Shown in pieces: positions 42,992-51,476 of a stretch of DNA of 64,000 nucleotides (position 1 is the first letter of the stretch; each line of letters begins with the position of its first letter). Source of the stretch: CBDAQA01 sp965247815 (GTDB lineage Bacteria > Planctomycetota > Phycisphaerae > Tepidisphaerales > Tepidisphaeraceae); the NCBI GenBank assembly GCA_965247815.1, contig CBDFHW010000034.1, forward strand, positions 62,001-126,000, read 5' to 3'. The notes below the pieces were generated by a model. It was not told the origin of the DNA. It did no database searches and saw only the letters and a program-made list of their open reading frames with translations. The position numbers were made by a program, and so were the translations under genes.

Positions 42992-44320
42992 ATGGTTTCG
43001 ACTGATCCTTCTGGCCTTGCCATCCCCGATGCCCATTCACTGCCGTCGCCGATTCGGAAAATTGCGAGCATTGTCGCCATCGGGGTTGTCGTCATACTCG
43101 TCATCGTCTCGCTGCTGGGCACCCGCAAGCCCGGCGTGCAGATTCAAGACTTCGGTGCCTACTACCGGGCAGGACAGGCGGTCCGAGCGGGGCATTCACC
43201 GTATGTTCTAGACGTACACGGCCCGCTGGGCGCTTACATGTACGCGCCCCTCTTCGCCCATTTCCTGTTTCGGCTGTTCGCTTATCTGCCGTACCTATGG
43301 GCCGTCCGGGCGTTCATGCTGATCAACTGGATCGCGACGATTATCTGCGTGCTTCTGGGCCTGCGATTGCTCGGTCCCCACGGCAGAAACGCATTCCTGA
43401 TCGGCCTGCTCGCCGTGGCATCGGCGGGCACGTATCTCTGGGCCGACATTCATAACGGGCAGGTGGGGACCCTGCTCCTGCTGGCTTGCCTGGTCTGGAT
43501 TTCCCTGACACTGTCGGGCCGGTCATTGCTCGGCGGGATAGTCCTGGCGCTGCCGATCATGCTGAAAATTTACCCCGCTCTGCTGTTGCCGTACTTGCTG
43601 CTGCGCCGGGACTGGCGGGGTCTTGCCGGCGTGACGGTGGGGCTGTCGGTGCTAGTCGTCGCGCCGGTCATTTTCGTCGGGGCGTCTCGCGTGCTCCCGC
43701 TGCACGTCGAATGGCTTCGGTTCTGTGTCCAGACCCAGACCGCGGATCAGACGATCCGCACGGGTAACCAGTCGCTGCTGGGCGCGCTCGCCCGGTTGCC
43801 GTTCGTCAGCGACGGCAATCAGACCCATTTCTCGGCCGACCACCTGGCGACGCTGTCCCGCGTGTATCCGGCGATCGTGCTCGTGCTCTCAGCCCTGGTG
43901 TACGGCTGGATCTATCTCGCCCGACGTCACCGCGGCACGCCCTCGTCGACCGAGCAATCGCTCGTCGAGGTTTCGATCCTGTTGCTGTGGATGACGATCG
44001 CCTCCCCACGGGCCTGGACGTTCAACTTCGCCGCCGAGATTCTTCCTGCGCTGCTGCTCGCCCGCGCTATCGTCGAGCGGCGGCCCCGGACCTGGCTGGC
44101 CGCCGCGGCGCTGGTCGGCGTGCTGGTCGCACTGACGCTAAATACGAACGGAATCAAATTCACGCCCCGCTGGTCCCCGGCAGGCTACTTCATTCAGAAC
44201 AAACATTTCGACGCGCTAATTCTTCTCGCCGTCGCGGTCGCCTGCATGCCATTGCGAGCAAAGAACGTTGAATCCGTGGGTGAAGCGGGCTCGGCAACAT
44301 CAACTGACCGCGCCACGTAA
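42992..44320 (+). CDS. GT87-like (DUF2029) membrane glycosyltransferase
   Basis: A 442-residue membrane protein of the same class as the gene at 40501. The first outward loop is QDFGAYYRAGQAVRAGHSPY, with Asp and the Tyr-Tyr segment, then YMYAPLFAHFLFRLFAYLP. A later segment, ALPIMLKIYPALLLPYLLLR, contains the K-Y-P found in this family. About ten membrane segments follow. It would transfer a lipid-linked hexose in the periplasmic face of the membrane; specificity is unknown. The start ATG 42992 is supported by position only. The two GT87 genes differ enough in sequence that they are not a recent duplication. Confidence 0.78.
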   Translation: MVSTDPSGLAIPDAHSLPSPIRKIASIVAIGVVVILVIVSLLGTRKPGVQIQDFGAYYRAGQAVRAGHSPYVLDVHGPLGAYMYAPLFAHFLFRLFAYLPYLWAVRAFMLINWIATIICVLLGLRLLGPHGRNAFLIGLLAVASAGTYLWADIHNGQVGTLLLLACLVWISLTLSGRSLLGGIVLALPIMLKIYPALLLPYLLLRRDWRGLAGVTVGLSVLVVAPVIFVGASRVLPLHVEWLRFCVQTQTADQTIRTGNQSLLGALARLPFVSDGNQTHFSADHLATLSRVYPAIVLVLSALVYGWIYLARRHRGTPSSTEQSLVEVSILLLWMTIASPRAWTFNFAAEILPALLLARAIVERRPRTWLAAAALVGVLVALTLNTNGIKFTPRWSPAGYFIQNKHFDALILLAVAVACMPLRAKNVESVGEAGSATSTDRAT

Positions 44321-44430
44321 ACCAACGCCTTAAGTCCGCGCGAAAATACGGGACGACGCTCGCCGCACCGTCGCCGGAGAAACGCCGCTCGCCCGAGACT
44401 GGGATTCGAACCGCGCGGAGCAGCTATGCA

Positions 44431-45396
44431 TTACAGAACGCCCGTTTTGGCCGGAGTGTTCTTCTTCAGATTTCTTGCAATCATCGTAAGGACGATCAGG
44501 AACCCGATCGCAACCAGCCCCACGAGCACCAGAACTGTGACTGTGCCCGCGATGAACCATTTGGTGCCATTCGTGAACGTGCCGTTCTTGTCGAGAAAGC
44601 CTAGTTCCACGGCCGCGTCGTGCGCGCCCAGGCTCCCGCCGATCGACAGGTTTCTCGCGTTCGAAACCACCGACGGGACGATGTCCGGCCGGGTCGGCAT
44701 CTTCAGCGTCTCGGCCGCGGTCTCGGTGATCAACTGCTTCAGGTACGGGTCGATGTCTTCCTTCAGCCAGACCAGGAACCCGCGTCGCACCTGCTGATTT
44801 AAAATCTTCGCCACTTCGGGTTCGATCTGCTCGCGGACCATTTTCAGCACCAACGGGACGGTGTCCCGTTCGAACACCCGGTTGATGCCGGTTTCGGTCC
44901 CGTCACCGATCGCCTGCGCCATCGCGCCCGCCTGCTTTTGGGAATCGGGGCCGAGGATTTCCTGCATGGCCTCGTGGGCGCTCTTGCGGACCAGTTCCAT
45001 CACGGCCGGCTCGATGTTTTGCTTCATGAAGGCCGAGATCTGATCCCCCGTCCCGGCCGGGATTTTGAGCGACGGCCGGGTCGTAGACGTCGGGTCGACC
45101 GGTTCCCCCATCACCTCACCGATCGCGCCGTCGACGATGCCGTGACCTAGTCCGACGCCCACGGTCCAACTCGCCTTTTCGACAGGCGGTGAGGCCGTAA
45201 TTGCAGACAAGCCTTGCTGGTTCGGCGTCCGTTGCAGCTCGGCGATCGCGCTCGGCACCGCGCCGCTGGTCGCCGCCGAACCGATGTCGTGCACGGTCTG
45301 CGCACAACCAGTCAGACCGGCGGCGCAGAGCACCAAAGCCAGGTACAGAAACGCGATCGACGATCGCACGGCTCGGGGTCGTCTGAGTAACACCAT
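44431..45396 (-). CDS. lipoprotein with C-terminal membrane anchor, unknown
   Basis: A 321-residue protein. The signal FLYLALVLCAAGLTGCAQ contains a lipobox (LTGC). The middle is a long set of amphipathic helices with repeated acidic-hydrophobic spacing: DQISAFMKQNIEPAVMELVR, ILNQQVRRGFLVWLKEDIDP, and YLKQLITETAAETL. Near the C-terminus WFIAGTVTVLVLVGLVAIGF is a membrane segment, followed by basic NLKKNTPAK. A protein with a lipid at one end and a membrane segment at the other could span the periplasm or join two membranes. No family is recognised. It is divergent from the sugar ABC importer. Confidence 0.75.
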   Translation of the reverse strand: MVLLRRPRAVRSSIAFLYLALVLCAAGLTGCAQTVHDIGSAATSGAVPSAIAELQRTPNQQGLSAITASPPVEKASWTVGVGLGHGIVDGAIGEVMGEPVDPTSTTRPSLKIPAGTGDQISAFMKQNIEPAVMELVRKSAHEAMQEILGPDSQKQAGAMAQAIGDGTETGINRVFERDTVPLVLKMVREQIEPEVAKILNQQVRRGFLVWLKEDIDPYLKQLITETAAETLKMPTRPDIVPSVVSNARNLSIGGSLGAHDAAVELGFLDKNGTFTNGTKWFIAGTVTVLVLVGLVAIGFLIVLTMIARNLKKNTPAKTGVL

Positions 45397-45535
45397 CGCG
45401 ACACGCTATCGCGATGCGTGCCCGCTCGGGAACGTCGATTTTCTGGACCCGCCACCCCCGCGGCCCCTCCCGGTGTCGCGACCGGTGCCGATTGGAAAAC
45501 CGCCGGTGTTCGACGATGATCTGGCCGCGGATCCT

Positions 45536-45555
45536 GCGGCTTATAGCGGCTTATA
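45536..45555. repeat. 10-base tandem duplication before the binding-protein gene
   Basis: GCGGCTTATA occurs twice without spacing at 45536-45545 and 45546-45555, next to the ribosome site GGAGA of the gene at 45566. It may be an operator or a slip product. Confidence 0.6.
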
Positions 45556-45565
45556 GGAGAAACGA

Positions 45566-46564
45566 ATGAATCGATGCATGCGGATCGTGTCGTTAGTTCT
45601 GGCGACGGCTTTTCTGGCCGGGTGCGATAAGAGCAGTTCGACGACTTCCGTCACCGGAACGCCATCCTCCCAATCGGCCGCTAAACTGCGGATCGCCGTC
45701 ATTCCCAAGGGGACCACGCACACGTATTGGAAGTCTGTCCATCAGGGCGCGCAATCGGCCGCGGACGAGCTCGGCGTCGACATTTCCTGGAACGGCCCTT
45801 TGAAGGAAGACGACCGCACCGGGCAGATCTCGGTCGTGCAGCAGTTCGCGTCCGACAAAGTGAACGGCATCGTTCTCGCGCCGCTGGATGATGTGGCCCT
45901 GGTAAACCCTGTGAAGCTCGCTACTGGGAAGGGTATTCCTGTCGTGATTATCGATTCGGCCCTGAAAGCCGAACCGGGCAAGGATTTCGCCTGCTTCGTT
46001 GCGACCAACAACCACCAGGGCGGCGCGATGGGCGGCGACGAGCTGGCTCGGATTCTGGCCGGCAAAGGAAAAATCGTCCTGCTGAAATATTCCGAAGGGT
46101 CGGCCAGCACCGAAGAGCGAGAGGCCGGTTTCCTGGAAGAAATGCACAAGAACGCGGGCCTGACCATGCTGGTCGAAAACCGGTATGCCGGCGCGACCAT
46201 CGGCGAAGCCCAGCAGTCGGCCGGGCAAATGCTCGACCAGCTCCGCCAGGCCGACGGCATCTTCTGCCCCAACGAATCCAGCACGATGGGCATGCTGCTC
46301 GTGCTCCGGCAGAACAACTTAATTGGAAAAGTTCACTTCGTCGGGTTCGATACCAGCCCGGCATTGATCACCGCGCTCAAGGCCGGCGAGATCGACGCGC
46401 TGGTCGCACAGAACCCGACCAAGATGGGTTACCTCGGCGTCAAGAACTGTGTCGCGGCGATCAAGGGTCAGAAGATCGATCTGCAAGTCGACAGCGGCGT
46501 TCAACTGATCACCCGTGATAATCTGAACTCGCCCGAGGTTCAGAAACCGCTCGCCGGCGGTTGA
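45566..46564 (+). CDS. ABC sugar importer, ribose-type substrate-binding lipoprotein
   Basis: A 332-residue lipoprotein (lipobox LAGC at about 17) of the type I periplasmic-binding fold used by RbsB relatives. The mature part has RIAVIPKGTTHTYWKSVHQG, the first-strand motif typical of this group, DKVNGIVLAPLDDVALV, and FVGFDTSPALITALKAGEID near the end, where relatives have the hinge and the QNP motif (here LVAQNPTKMGYLG). It would bind a sugar or sugar-like ligand outside the membrane and deliver it to the ABC permease. The ligand is unknown; ribose, xylose, autoinducer-2 and inositol binders share the fold. GGAGA precedes the ATG. It is the first gene of the operon. Confidence 0.9.
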   Translation: MNRCMRIVSLVLATAFLAGCDKSSSTTSVTGTPSSQSAAKLRIAVIPKGTTHTYWKSVHQGAQSAADELGVDISWNGPLKEDDRTGQISVVQQFASDKVNGIVLAPLDDVALVNPVKLATGKGIPVVIIDSALKAEPGKDFACFVATNNHQGGAMGGDELARILAGKGKIVLLKYSEGSASTEEREAGFLEEMHKNAGLTMLVENRYAGATIGEAQQSAGQMLDQLRQADGIFCPNESSTMGMLLVLRQNNLIGKVHFVGFDTSPALITALKAGEIDALVAQNPTKMGYLGVKNCVAAIKGQKIDLQVDSGVQLITRDNLNSPEVQKPLAGG

Positions 46565-46663
46565 ACTTAAGGCGCGCGTCGTCCACCTCGTCGATTCGAC
46601 GGTAAGCTCCGGATCCGACAGGCATAGCTGCGAGATCCGCGCCGGCTGCCGTTCACAAGGGCC

Positions 46664-48157
46664 ATGCAACAGACACCTCAGCATCCACGCTTATCGATGC
46701 AGGGCGTTCAAAAACGCTTCGGGGCGACGATCGCGCTGGGCGGTGTCGATCTAAGCGTCGAAGCCGGGGAAGTGCTCGCACTGGTCGGTGAAAACGGCGC
46801 GGGCAAGAGCACGCTGATGAAAGTGCTGTCTGGCGCACACCGGCCCGACGCCGGGGTGATGCAGCTCGACGGCGATCCGTACCTCCCGCGCGACCCGCTC
46901 GACGCCCGGCGGTGCGGTGTCGCGATGATCTACCAGGAACTGTCGCTCGCGCCGCACCTGTCGGTGATGGACAACATCCTGCTCGGAATGGAACCGATGA
47001 TCGGGCCGGTGCTGAACCTCGGCGAGATGCGCCGCCGGGCGACCGACGCGATGTCTCAACTCGGCCGCCCGGACATTCGACCGCACACGATCGTTTCGCG
47101 TTTGTCGATCGCCGAGCAGCAACTGGTCGAGATCGGCCGGGCGGTGGCTGTCGGGTGCAAGCTGCTCGTGCTCGACGAGCCGACCAGCAGCCTGACGGCG
47201 GCCGACATCCGCAGACTCTTCGGCCTCATCACGCGGCTGAAAGCGTCGGGGATGTCGATCATCTACATCTCGCATTTTCTGGAAGAAGTCCGCGAGATCT
47301 CCGACCGGGTCACCGTGCTCCGCGACGGCAAAAGCGTCGGCGGTGGCGCGACGGCGTCTCTGAAAGACGCCGAAATCATCCGCCTCATGGTCGGCCGGTC
47401 CGTTGATGAGTTGTACCCACGCTCGCCTCGCGTCCCGGGGGACGTCGCGCTCGAGGTGCGCAACCTGGCCGGGGTGCAAAAGCCGAACGATGCCAGTCTT
47501 GTCCTGCGTCGAGGGGAAGTGGTCGGTATCGCCGGGCTGATCGGGGCGGGGCGGACCGAACTGCTCCGGGCGATCTTCGGTCTGGACAGGATCCGCTCGG
47601 GCCAGGTAACGCTGGCCGCGTATTCGGGTCCGGCATCGCCGGCGCGCCGGTGGGACCAGCACATGGGATTCGTCAGCGAAGACCGAAAAACCGAAGGACT
47701 CGCGCTGCAGTTGAGCATTGCCGAGAACGCGGCACTCAGCAGCCTGAGCGCGATCGTGAGACCGGCCCGTCAGGACGCGCGGGTCCGCCGGTGGATCGAT
47801 AAGCTTCGCATCCGCTGCCGGTCGCCTCGTCAAGCGGTGGGTGATCTGTCGGGCGGGAACCAGCAGAAAGTGGCGATCGCCCGGCTGCTCGAACACGACG
47901 TCGACGTGCTGCTGCTGGACGAACCGACCCGCGGGATCGACGTCGGGTCCAAGGCACAAATTTATCAGCTGATCGACGAGCTGGCGTGTGCCGGCAAAGC
48001 GGTGCTGATTGTCAGCAGCTATCTGCCGGAGCTGATGGGTGTCTGCGATCGCATTGCCGTAATGTGCAAAGGCCGGCTGAACCCCGCCCGGCCGGTCGGG
48101 CAGACGAGCGAGCACCAGATGATGCTGGAAGCGACCGGAACCGTGGAGGCCGCATGA
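46664..48157 (+). CDS. ABC sugar importer, duplicated ATP-binding protein (RbsA-like)
   Basis: A 497-residue protein with two ATPase domains. Domain 1 has Walker A GENGAGKST, signature SIAEQQLVEIGRAV and Walker B LLVLDEPTSS. Domain 2 has the altered Walker A LIGAGRTELL, signature LSGGNQQKVAIARLL and LLLDEPTRGIDVG; the degenerate second P-loop is normal for RbsA-type proteins. Domain 1 therefore probably does most of the hydrolysis. It powers import through the permease encoded next, with ATGA overlap of start and stop codons (48154-48157), a sign of coupled translation. A 99-base gap separates it from the binding protein. Confidence 0.92.
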   Translation: MQQTPQHPRLSMQGVQKRFGATIALGGVDLSVEAGEVLALVGENGAGKSTLMKVLSGAHRPDAGVMQLDGDPYLPRDPLDARRCGVAMIYQELSLAPHLSVMDNILLGMEPMIGPVLNLGEMRRRATDAMSQLGRPDIRPHTIVSRLSIAEQQLVEIGRAVAVGCKLLVLDEPTSSLTAADIRRLFGLITRLKASGMSIIYISHFLEEVREISDRVTVLRDGKSVGGGATASLKDAEIIRLMVGRSVDELYPRSPRVPGDVALEVRNLAGVQKPNDASLVLRRGEVVGIAGLIGAGRTELLRAIFGLDRIRSGQVTLAAYSGPASPARRWDQHMGFVSEDRKTEGLALQLSIAENAALSSLSAIVRPARQDARVRRWIDKLRIRCRSPRQAVGDLSGGNQQKVAIARLLEHDVDVLLLDEPTRGIDVGSKAQIYQLIDELACAGKAVLIVSSYLPELMGVCDRIAVMCKGRLNPARPVGQTSEHQMMLEATGTVEAA

Positions 48158-49167
48158 AGACATTAGCACCGCCGGACGCCGGCGTTCAATCGACAGACAC
48201 ATTCAGCGTCAGCCGGTGGGAGGCGGCCAAAAGCATGCTGTCGGCGTTCGGGCCGCTCGTCGGGTTGGTCTGCATCTTCGGGCTGTTCGCCGTCCTTCGA
48301 CCCCGGACTTTTCTCGCGGCCGACAACCTGCAGATCATCCTGCTCGACACGGCCGTGGTCGGCACCGCGGCGCTGGGGGCGACCGTCATCATTATCTCCG
48401 GCGGGATCGACCTTTCGGTGGGTTCGAACATTGCCGTCTGCACCGTCGTCGTGGCGACGATGCTGGTGCACGGGTTCTCCCCGCTTGTCGCGGCAGGGGC
48501 CGGGATATTATCCAGCTGCTGCTGTGGACTGGTGATCGGGCTTCTGGTCACGCGATTGAAGCTGATTCCGTTCATCGTGACGCTGGGAATGCTCGGCGCG
48601 CTCCGCGGGGCCGCCGAGCGGTTCGCCGGGGAGACCGAGATTTATCCGCCGACCGAGACCTGGCTGGTGAACCTGCTGGACGTCCGGCATTCAATCCTGT
48701 TCGCCCCGGCCGGCGTATGGATCATGCTGGGGCTCACCGTGTTAGTCGCCGCGGTGCTCCGGTACACCCGATTCGGCCGGCACGTGTTCGCGATTGGTTC
48801 CAATGAACAGACTGCCCGGCTGTGCGGGGTGCGTGTTGAAAACACCAAGCTGCTGATTTACGTGTTCGCGACGATCTTTGCCGGACTGGCCGGCGTACTG
48901 CAGTTCTCCCGCCTGACAATGGGCGACCCGACCACTGCTAACGGGTACGAACTGAATGTGATCGCTGCCGTGGTGATCGGCGGCGCGAGTTTGTCCGGCG
49001 GACGTGGCACTGTCTTTGGCACCCTGGTCGGTGCGCTGCTGATGACGACGATCGGGAACGGCTGTAATAAGGTCGGCCTCAGCACGTCGGACCAGATGAT
49101 GGTCACCGGCGGCATCATCGTCGCCGCCGCGGCGTTGGATCAACTGCGCGAACGCCGCGCGGCTTAA
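48154..49167 (+). CDS. ABC sugar importer permease (RbsC-like)
   Basis: A 337-residue permease from ATG 48154, which overlaps the ATPase stop. It has eight to ten membrane segments and the family motif ISGGIDLSVGSNIAVCTVVV in the third-fourth segment. The N-terminus is MKTLAPPDAGVQSTDTFS, and later GRHVFAIGSNEQTARLCGVR is the conserved cytoplasmic loop that meets the ATPase. NVIAAVVIGGASLSGGRGTV near the C-terminus also matches the family. Ligand unknown. It closes the three-gene importer operon; there is no sugar kinase or isomerase next to it, so the sugar cannot be guessed from context. Confidence 0.92.
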   Translation: MKTLAPPDAGVQSTDTFSVSRWEAAKSMLSAFGPLVGLVCIFGLFAVLRPRTFLAADNLQIILLDTAVVGTAALGATVIIISGGIDLSVGSNIAVCTVVVATMLVHGFSPLVAAGAGILSSCCCGLVIGLLVTRLKLIPFIVTLGMLGALRGAAERFAGETEIYPPTETWLVNLLDVRHSILFAPAGVWIMLGLTVLVAAVLRYTRFGRHVFAIGSNEQTARLCGVRVENTKLLIYVFATIFAGLAGVLQFSRLTMGDPTTANGYELNVIAAVVIGGASLSGGRGTVFGTLVGALLMTTIGNGCNKVGLSTSDQMMVTGGIIVAAAALDQLRERRAA

Positions 49168-49257
49168 GCACCGCCGTATCGCGTTCACGACTCGGCATTG
49201 TCACATCCATTGAACAGCGAAACCTCGCAGTGCTGCTACAGCCCGGCCACTCGCGGT

Positions 49258-50055
49258 ATGCTTCGGCGGATGCAGGCACTCACCGAACCTTGGCAGATCC
49301 AAAAGAACGCTTTCGTCGCCGCGGAAGCCAAGGTCTTTTCTCAGTTCAATGAAGACGGGATTTTAAGTTGCCTTTTCGATCGCCTCGGGAAAGGTGATCA
49401 ACGGTTCGTCGAATTCGGCATCGGGAACGGCAAAGAGTGCAACACCGCGAACCTGTCGATTCATCACGACTGGGGCGGTCTGCTCATGGACGGGAATCCG
49501 GTGGACGTCGAAAAAGCCCAGCGGTTCTACGGCTCCCGGTCCGAACTGAAGCCGGCACAGGTCGTGGTAAAGCACGCGTTCATCACCGCCGGAAATATTA
49601 ACGACCACCTGGCCGACCACGCGCGTGGTGGGGCCACCGATTTGTTGTCCGTCGACATCGACGGCAGCGACCTGTGGGTCTGGCGGGCTATCACGGCCGT
49701 CCGCCCCCGCGTGCTGGTGATCGAATACAACGCCGTCTTCGGCCCCGAACGGTCGGTCAGCGTCGTCGACGACCCGCAGTTCGAACGAATGAAGTATCAC
49801 GCCTCGGGCCTGTATCACGGCGCGTCTTTGGCCGCATTGACGAAGGTCAGTCGTGACAAGGGGTATATTCTGGTCGGCTGCGAATCGCACGGCGTCAACG
49901 CATTCTTTGTGGAACAAATCGCTGCACGGAACGCCGGGCTTGTCGAGCTGAATCCGGCGCAGGCGTACTACGAACATGCCTGGCGTGCGGAACGCTTCCC
50001 TTCGACCAACGCGCAATTCGAGATCATCAAAGAAATGAAAATGATCGAGATCTGA
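49258..50055 (+). CDS. FkbM-like protein with methyltransferase fold, unknown
   Basis: About 265 residues. The motif RFVEFGIGNGKECNTANLSI is the glycine-rich strand-loop of SAM-binding methyltransferases in its FkbM-like form, followed by LLMDGNPVDVEKAQRF with an acidic residue at the second strand end. LLSVDIDGSDLWVWRAI is the Asp-containing fourth strand. No DNA- or tRNA-binding motif is visible. Relatives methylate sugars or small molecules, and some lie in glycan clusters. ATG 49258 was chosen; the frame is open to 49198 and ATG 49270 is another option. No clear ribosome site is present. The reaction and target cannot be told. Confidence 0.6.
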   Translation: MLRRMQALTEPWQIQKNAFVAAEAKVFSQFNEDGILSCLFDRLGKGDQRFVEFGIGNGKECNTANLSIHHDWGGLLMDGNPVDVEKAQRFYGSRSELKPAQVVVKHAFITAGNINDHLADHARGGATDLLSVDIDGSDLWVWRAITAVRPRVLVIEYNAVFGPERSVSVVDDPQFERMKYHASGLYHGASLAALTKVSRDKGYILVGCESHGVNAFFVEQIAARNAGLVELNPAQAYYEHAWRAERFPSTNAQFEIIKEMKMIEI

Positions 50056-50171
50056 GCGTAAGTGCGATCTTGTGACGACGGAGTGACTCGGCGGTCGGCC
50101 GGCTCGATTAACCGACAGTTATCACTTGGTCTCAAGCTCACCCCTCGAATCTATCGATATCTAGCGATGCG

Positions 50172-50936
50172 ATGGTCGATCGGGTCATTCTTATGTGCGC
50201 GGGGCGGGCCGAGCGGTGGGGCAATCACCTGGGCGTGCACAAGCACCTGATTTCGATCGACGGCGAGATGCTGCTGGACCGCACGCTGCGGCTGATTCGA
50301 CAGAACACGTCGGCGCCGGTGAGTGTCGTCGCGTTCGACACCGAGTACGACCGGGCCGGGTTCGAACGGTACCAACCGAAACACGACCGGTTGAATTTTT
50401 GTGACATCGACAAATTTCTCAGTTCCGAAGAACGGTGGTCTAAATCGGGCCAGACCGTGATCCTGTACGGCGACGTGTTTTTTTCCGAAGCCGCGATGCG
50501 GAAAATCTTGGCCCACGAAGGCACGCACCGCTTCGTCGGGCGCGGGGAATGGAGCCATTACACGGGTTGCCCGTGGCGTGAGATGTTCGCCGTCAGTTTT
50601 CCGGCCGACGAGCACGACCTGCTCCGCGGGCACATGCTCGCGATCCGCGCAGAACTGATGGCCAAGACCCGCGACAAAGGCGGCGGCTGGGACTTGTACC
50701 ACCGGATGCACGGCACCACCTGGAACCACTTTCTGTCGATCGACGACTTTACCGATGACTTCGACTTTCCGTCGGATTACGAGCGGTGGAAGCGGCGATA
50801 CGACAATCGCCTGCATCGCCTGATCGTGCCGGTGTATAGCCCGGTCGTGAAACGCTGGCGGTGGAGACTGTTCGCATGGGGTCGCCGGTTGAACGGCGTA
50901 TTTTCGCGAGGTACAAAGGCGGACGCGGAGAATTAA
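50172..50936 (+). CDS. nucleotidyltransferase-like protein, unknown
   Basis: A 254-residue protein. The N-terminus MVDRVILMCAGRAERWGNHL has the shape of the sugar-nucleotidyltransferase signature (a Gly-rich loop with Arg after a beta strand), then KHLISIDGEMLLDRTLRLIR and ILYGDVFFSEAAM, in which the Asp after a hydrophobic strand is typical of the nucleotide-binding second motif. The Gly content of the loop is lower than in MobA or GlmU, so it may be a divergent or degraded member. It starts a tight operon with the HD-domain gene: their stop and start overlap as TAATG at 50934-50938. Confidence 0.65.
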   Translation: MVDRVILMCAGRAERWGNHLGVHKHLISIDGEMLLDRTLRLIRQNTSAPVSVVAFDTEYDRAGFERYQPKHDRLNFCDIDKFLSSEERWSKSGQTVILYGDVFFSEAAMRKILAHEGTHRFVGRGEWSHYTGCPWREMFAVSFPADEHDLLRGHMLAIRAELMAKTRDKGGGWDLYHRMHGTTWNHFLSIDDFTDDFDFPSDYERWKRRYDNRLHRLIVPVYSPVVKRWRWRLFAWGRRLNGVFSRGTKADAEN

Positions 50937-51445
50937 TGCGGGATTTAAACTGCCAGCGGCTGCGAATCTTTGATCAGATCCCGGTCGAGCTTCACGCCAT
51001 TTGCCGACTGGCGATCGCCCGATTTCAGCTCGGTGAAATGTCTCTGCACGGCCCTTCGCATTGGCTGAACGTATTCAAGCACGCGACGGCGCTCGCAGGC
51101 CAGGCCAAGGGCGCCGATTTACACAGCTGTCAGCTGTTCTCGCTGCTGCACGACTGCGAGCGACGCGACGAAGGAACCGACGCCGACCACGGCCCACGAG
51201 CGGCGACCTATTCGGCCGAACTACACCGTCAAGGCATTCTGAATATTTCGGTATCACAGTTGACCCTGCTCTGTGACGCGTGCACCGGTCATACCACCGG
51301 GCGCACCAGCACCGATCCGACGGTTGGCGTCTGCTGGGATGCCGACCGATTGGATCTTCCCAGGGTCGGCATCGCTGTGAGCCGAAAATATTTGTCGACG
51401 GCAGCCGCTCGGTCAATGATCGGTTGGACCGAACCGAGTGTCTAA
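50936..51445 (+). CDS. HD-domain (metal-dependent phosphohydrolase-like) protein
   Basis: A 169-residue protein. Metal-binding residues are visible in the expected order: His 42 in HGPSHWLNVF, His 72 and Asp 73 in LLHDCERRDEG, His 85 in DADHGPRAA, and a late Asp in CWDADRLDLPRVG. HD proteins hydrolyse phosphomonoesters or nucleotides; this compact group is small and its substrate is not known to me. The start overlaps the stop of the nucleotidyltransferase-like gene, and GGAG lies 5-6 bases upstream. The pair suggests linked nucleotide or sugar-phosphate chemistry (inference). Confidence 0.75.
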   Translation: MRDLNCQRLRIFDQIPVELHAICRLAIARFQLGEMSLHGPSHWLNVFKHATALAGQAKGADLHSCQLFSLLHDCERRDEGTDADHGPRAATYSAELHRQGILNISVSQLTLLCDACTGHTTGRTSTDPTVGVCWDADRLDLPRVGIAVSRKYLSTAAARSMIGWTEPSV

Positions 51446-51476
51446 CCGATCCGACGAAGCGGGCCTACGATTGTGT

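Noticed and set aside
44395..44425. tRNA-like T-loop fragment (ACTGGGATTCGAACC)
   Set aside because: The flanks do not pair to form T or acceptor stems. It could be a chance match or an old attachment-site scar, but no integrase or second copy is present.
45284..45556. 90-codon plus-strand frame before the sugar-binding protein gene
   Set aside because: Its first part is antisense to the lipoprotein gene at 44431-45396. The last 35 codons (Pro-rich, ending AAYSGL) look protein-like but have no start of their own, so it is at best a fragment.
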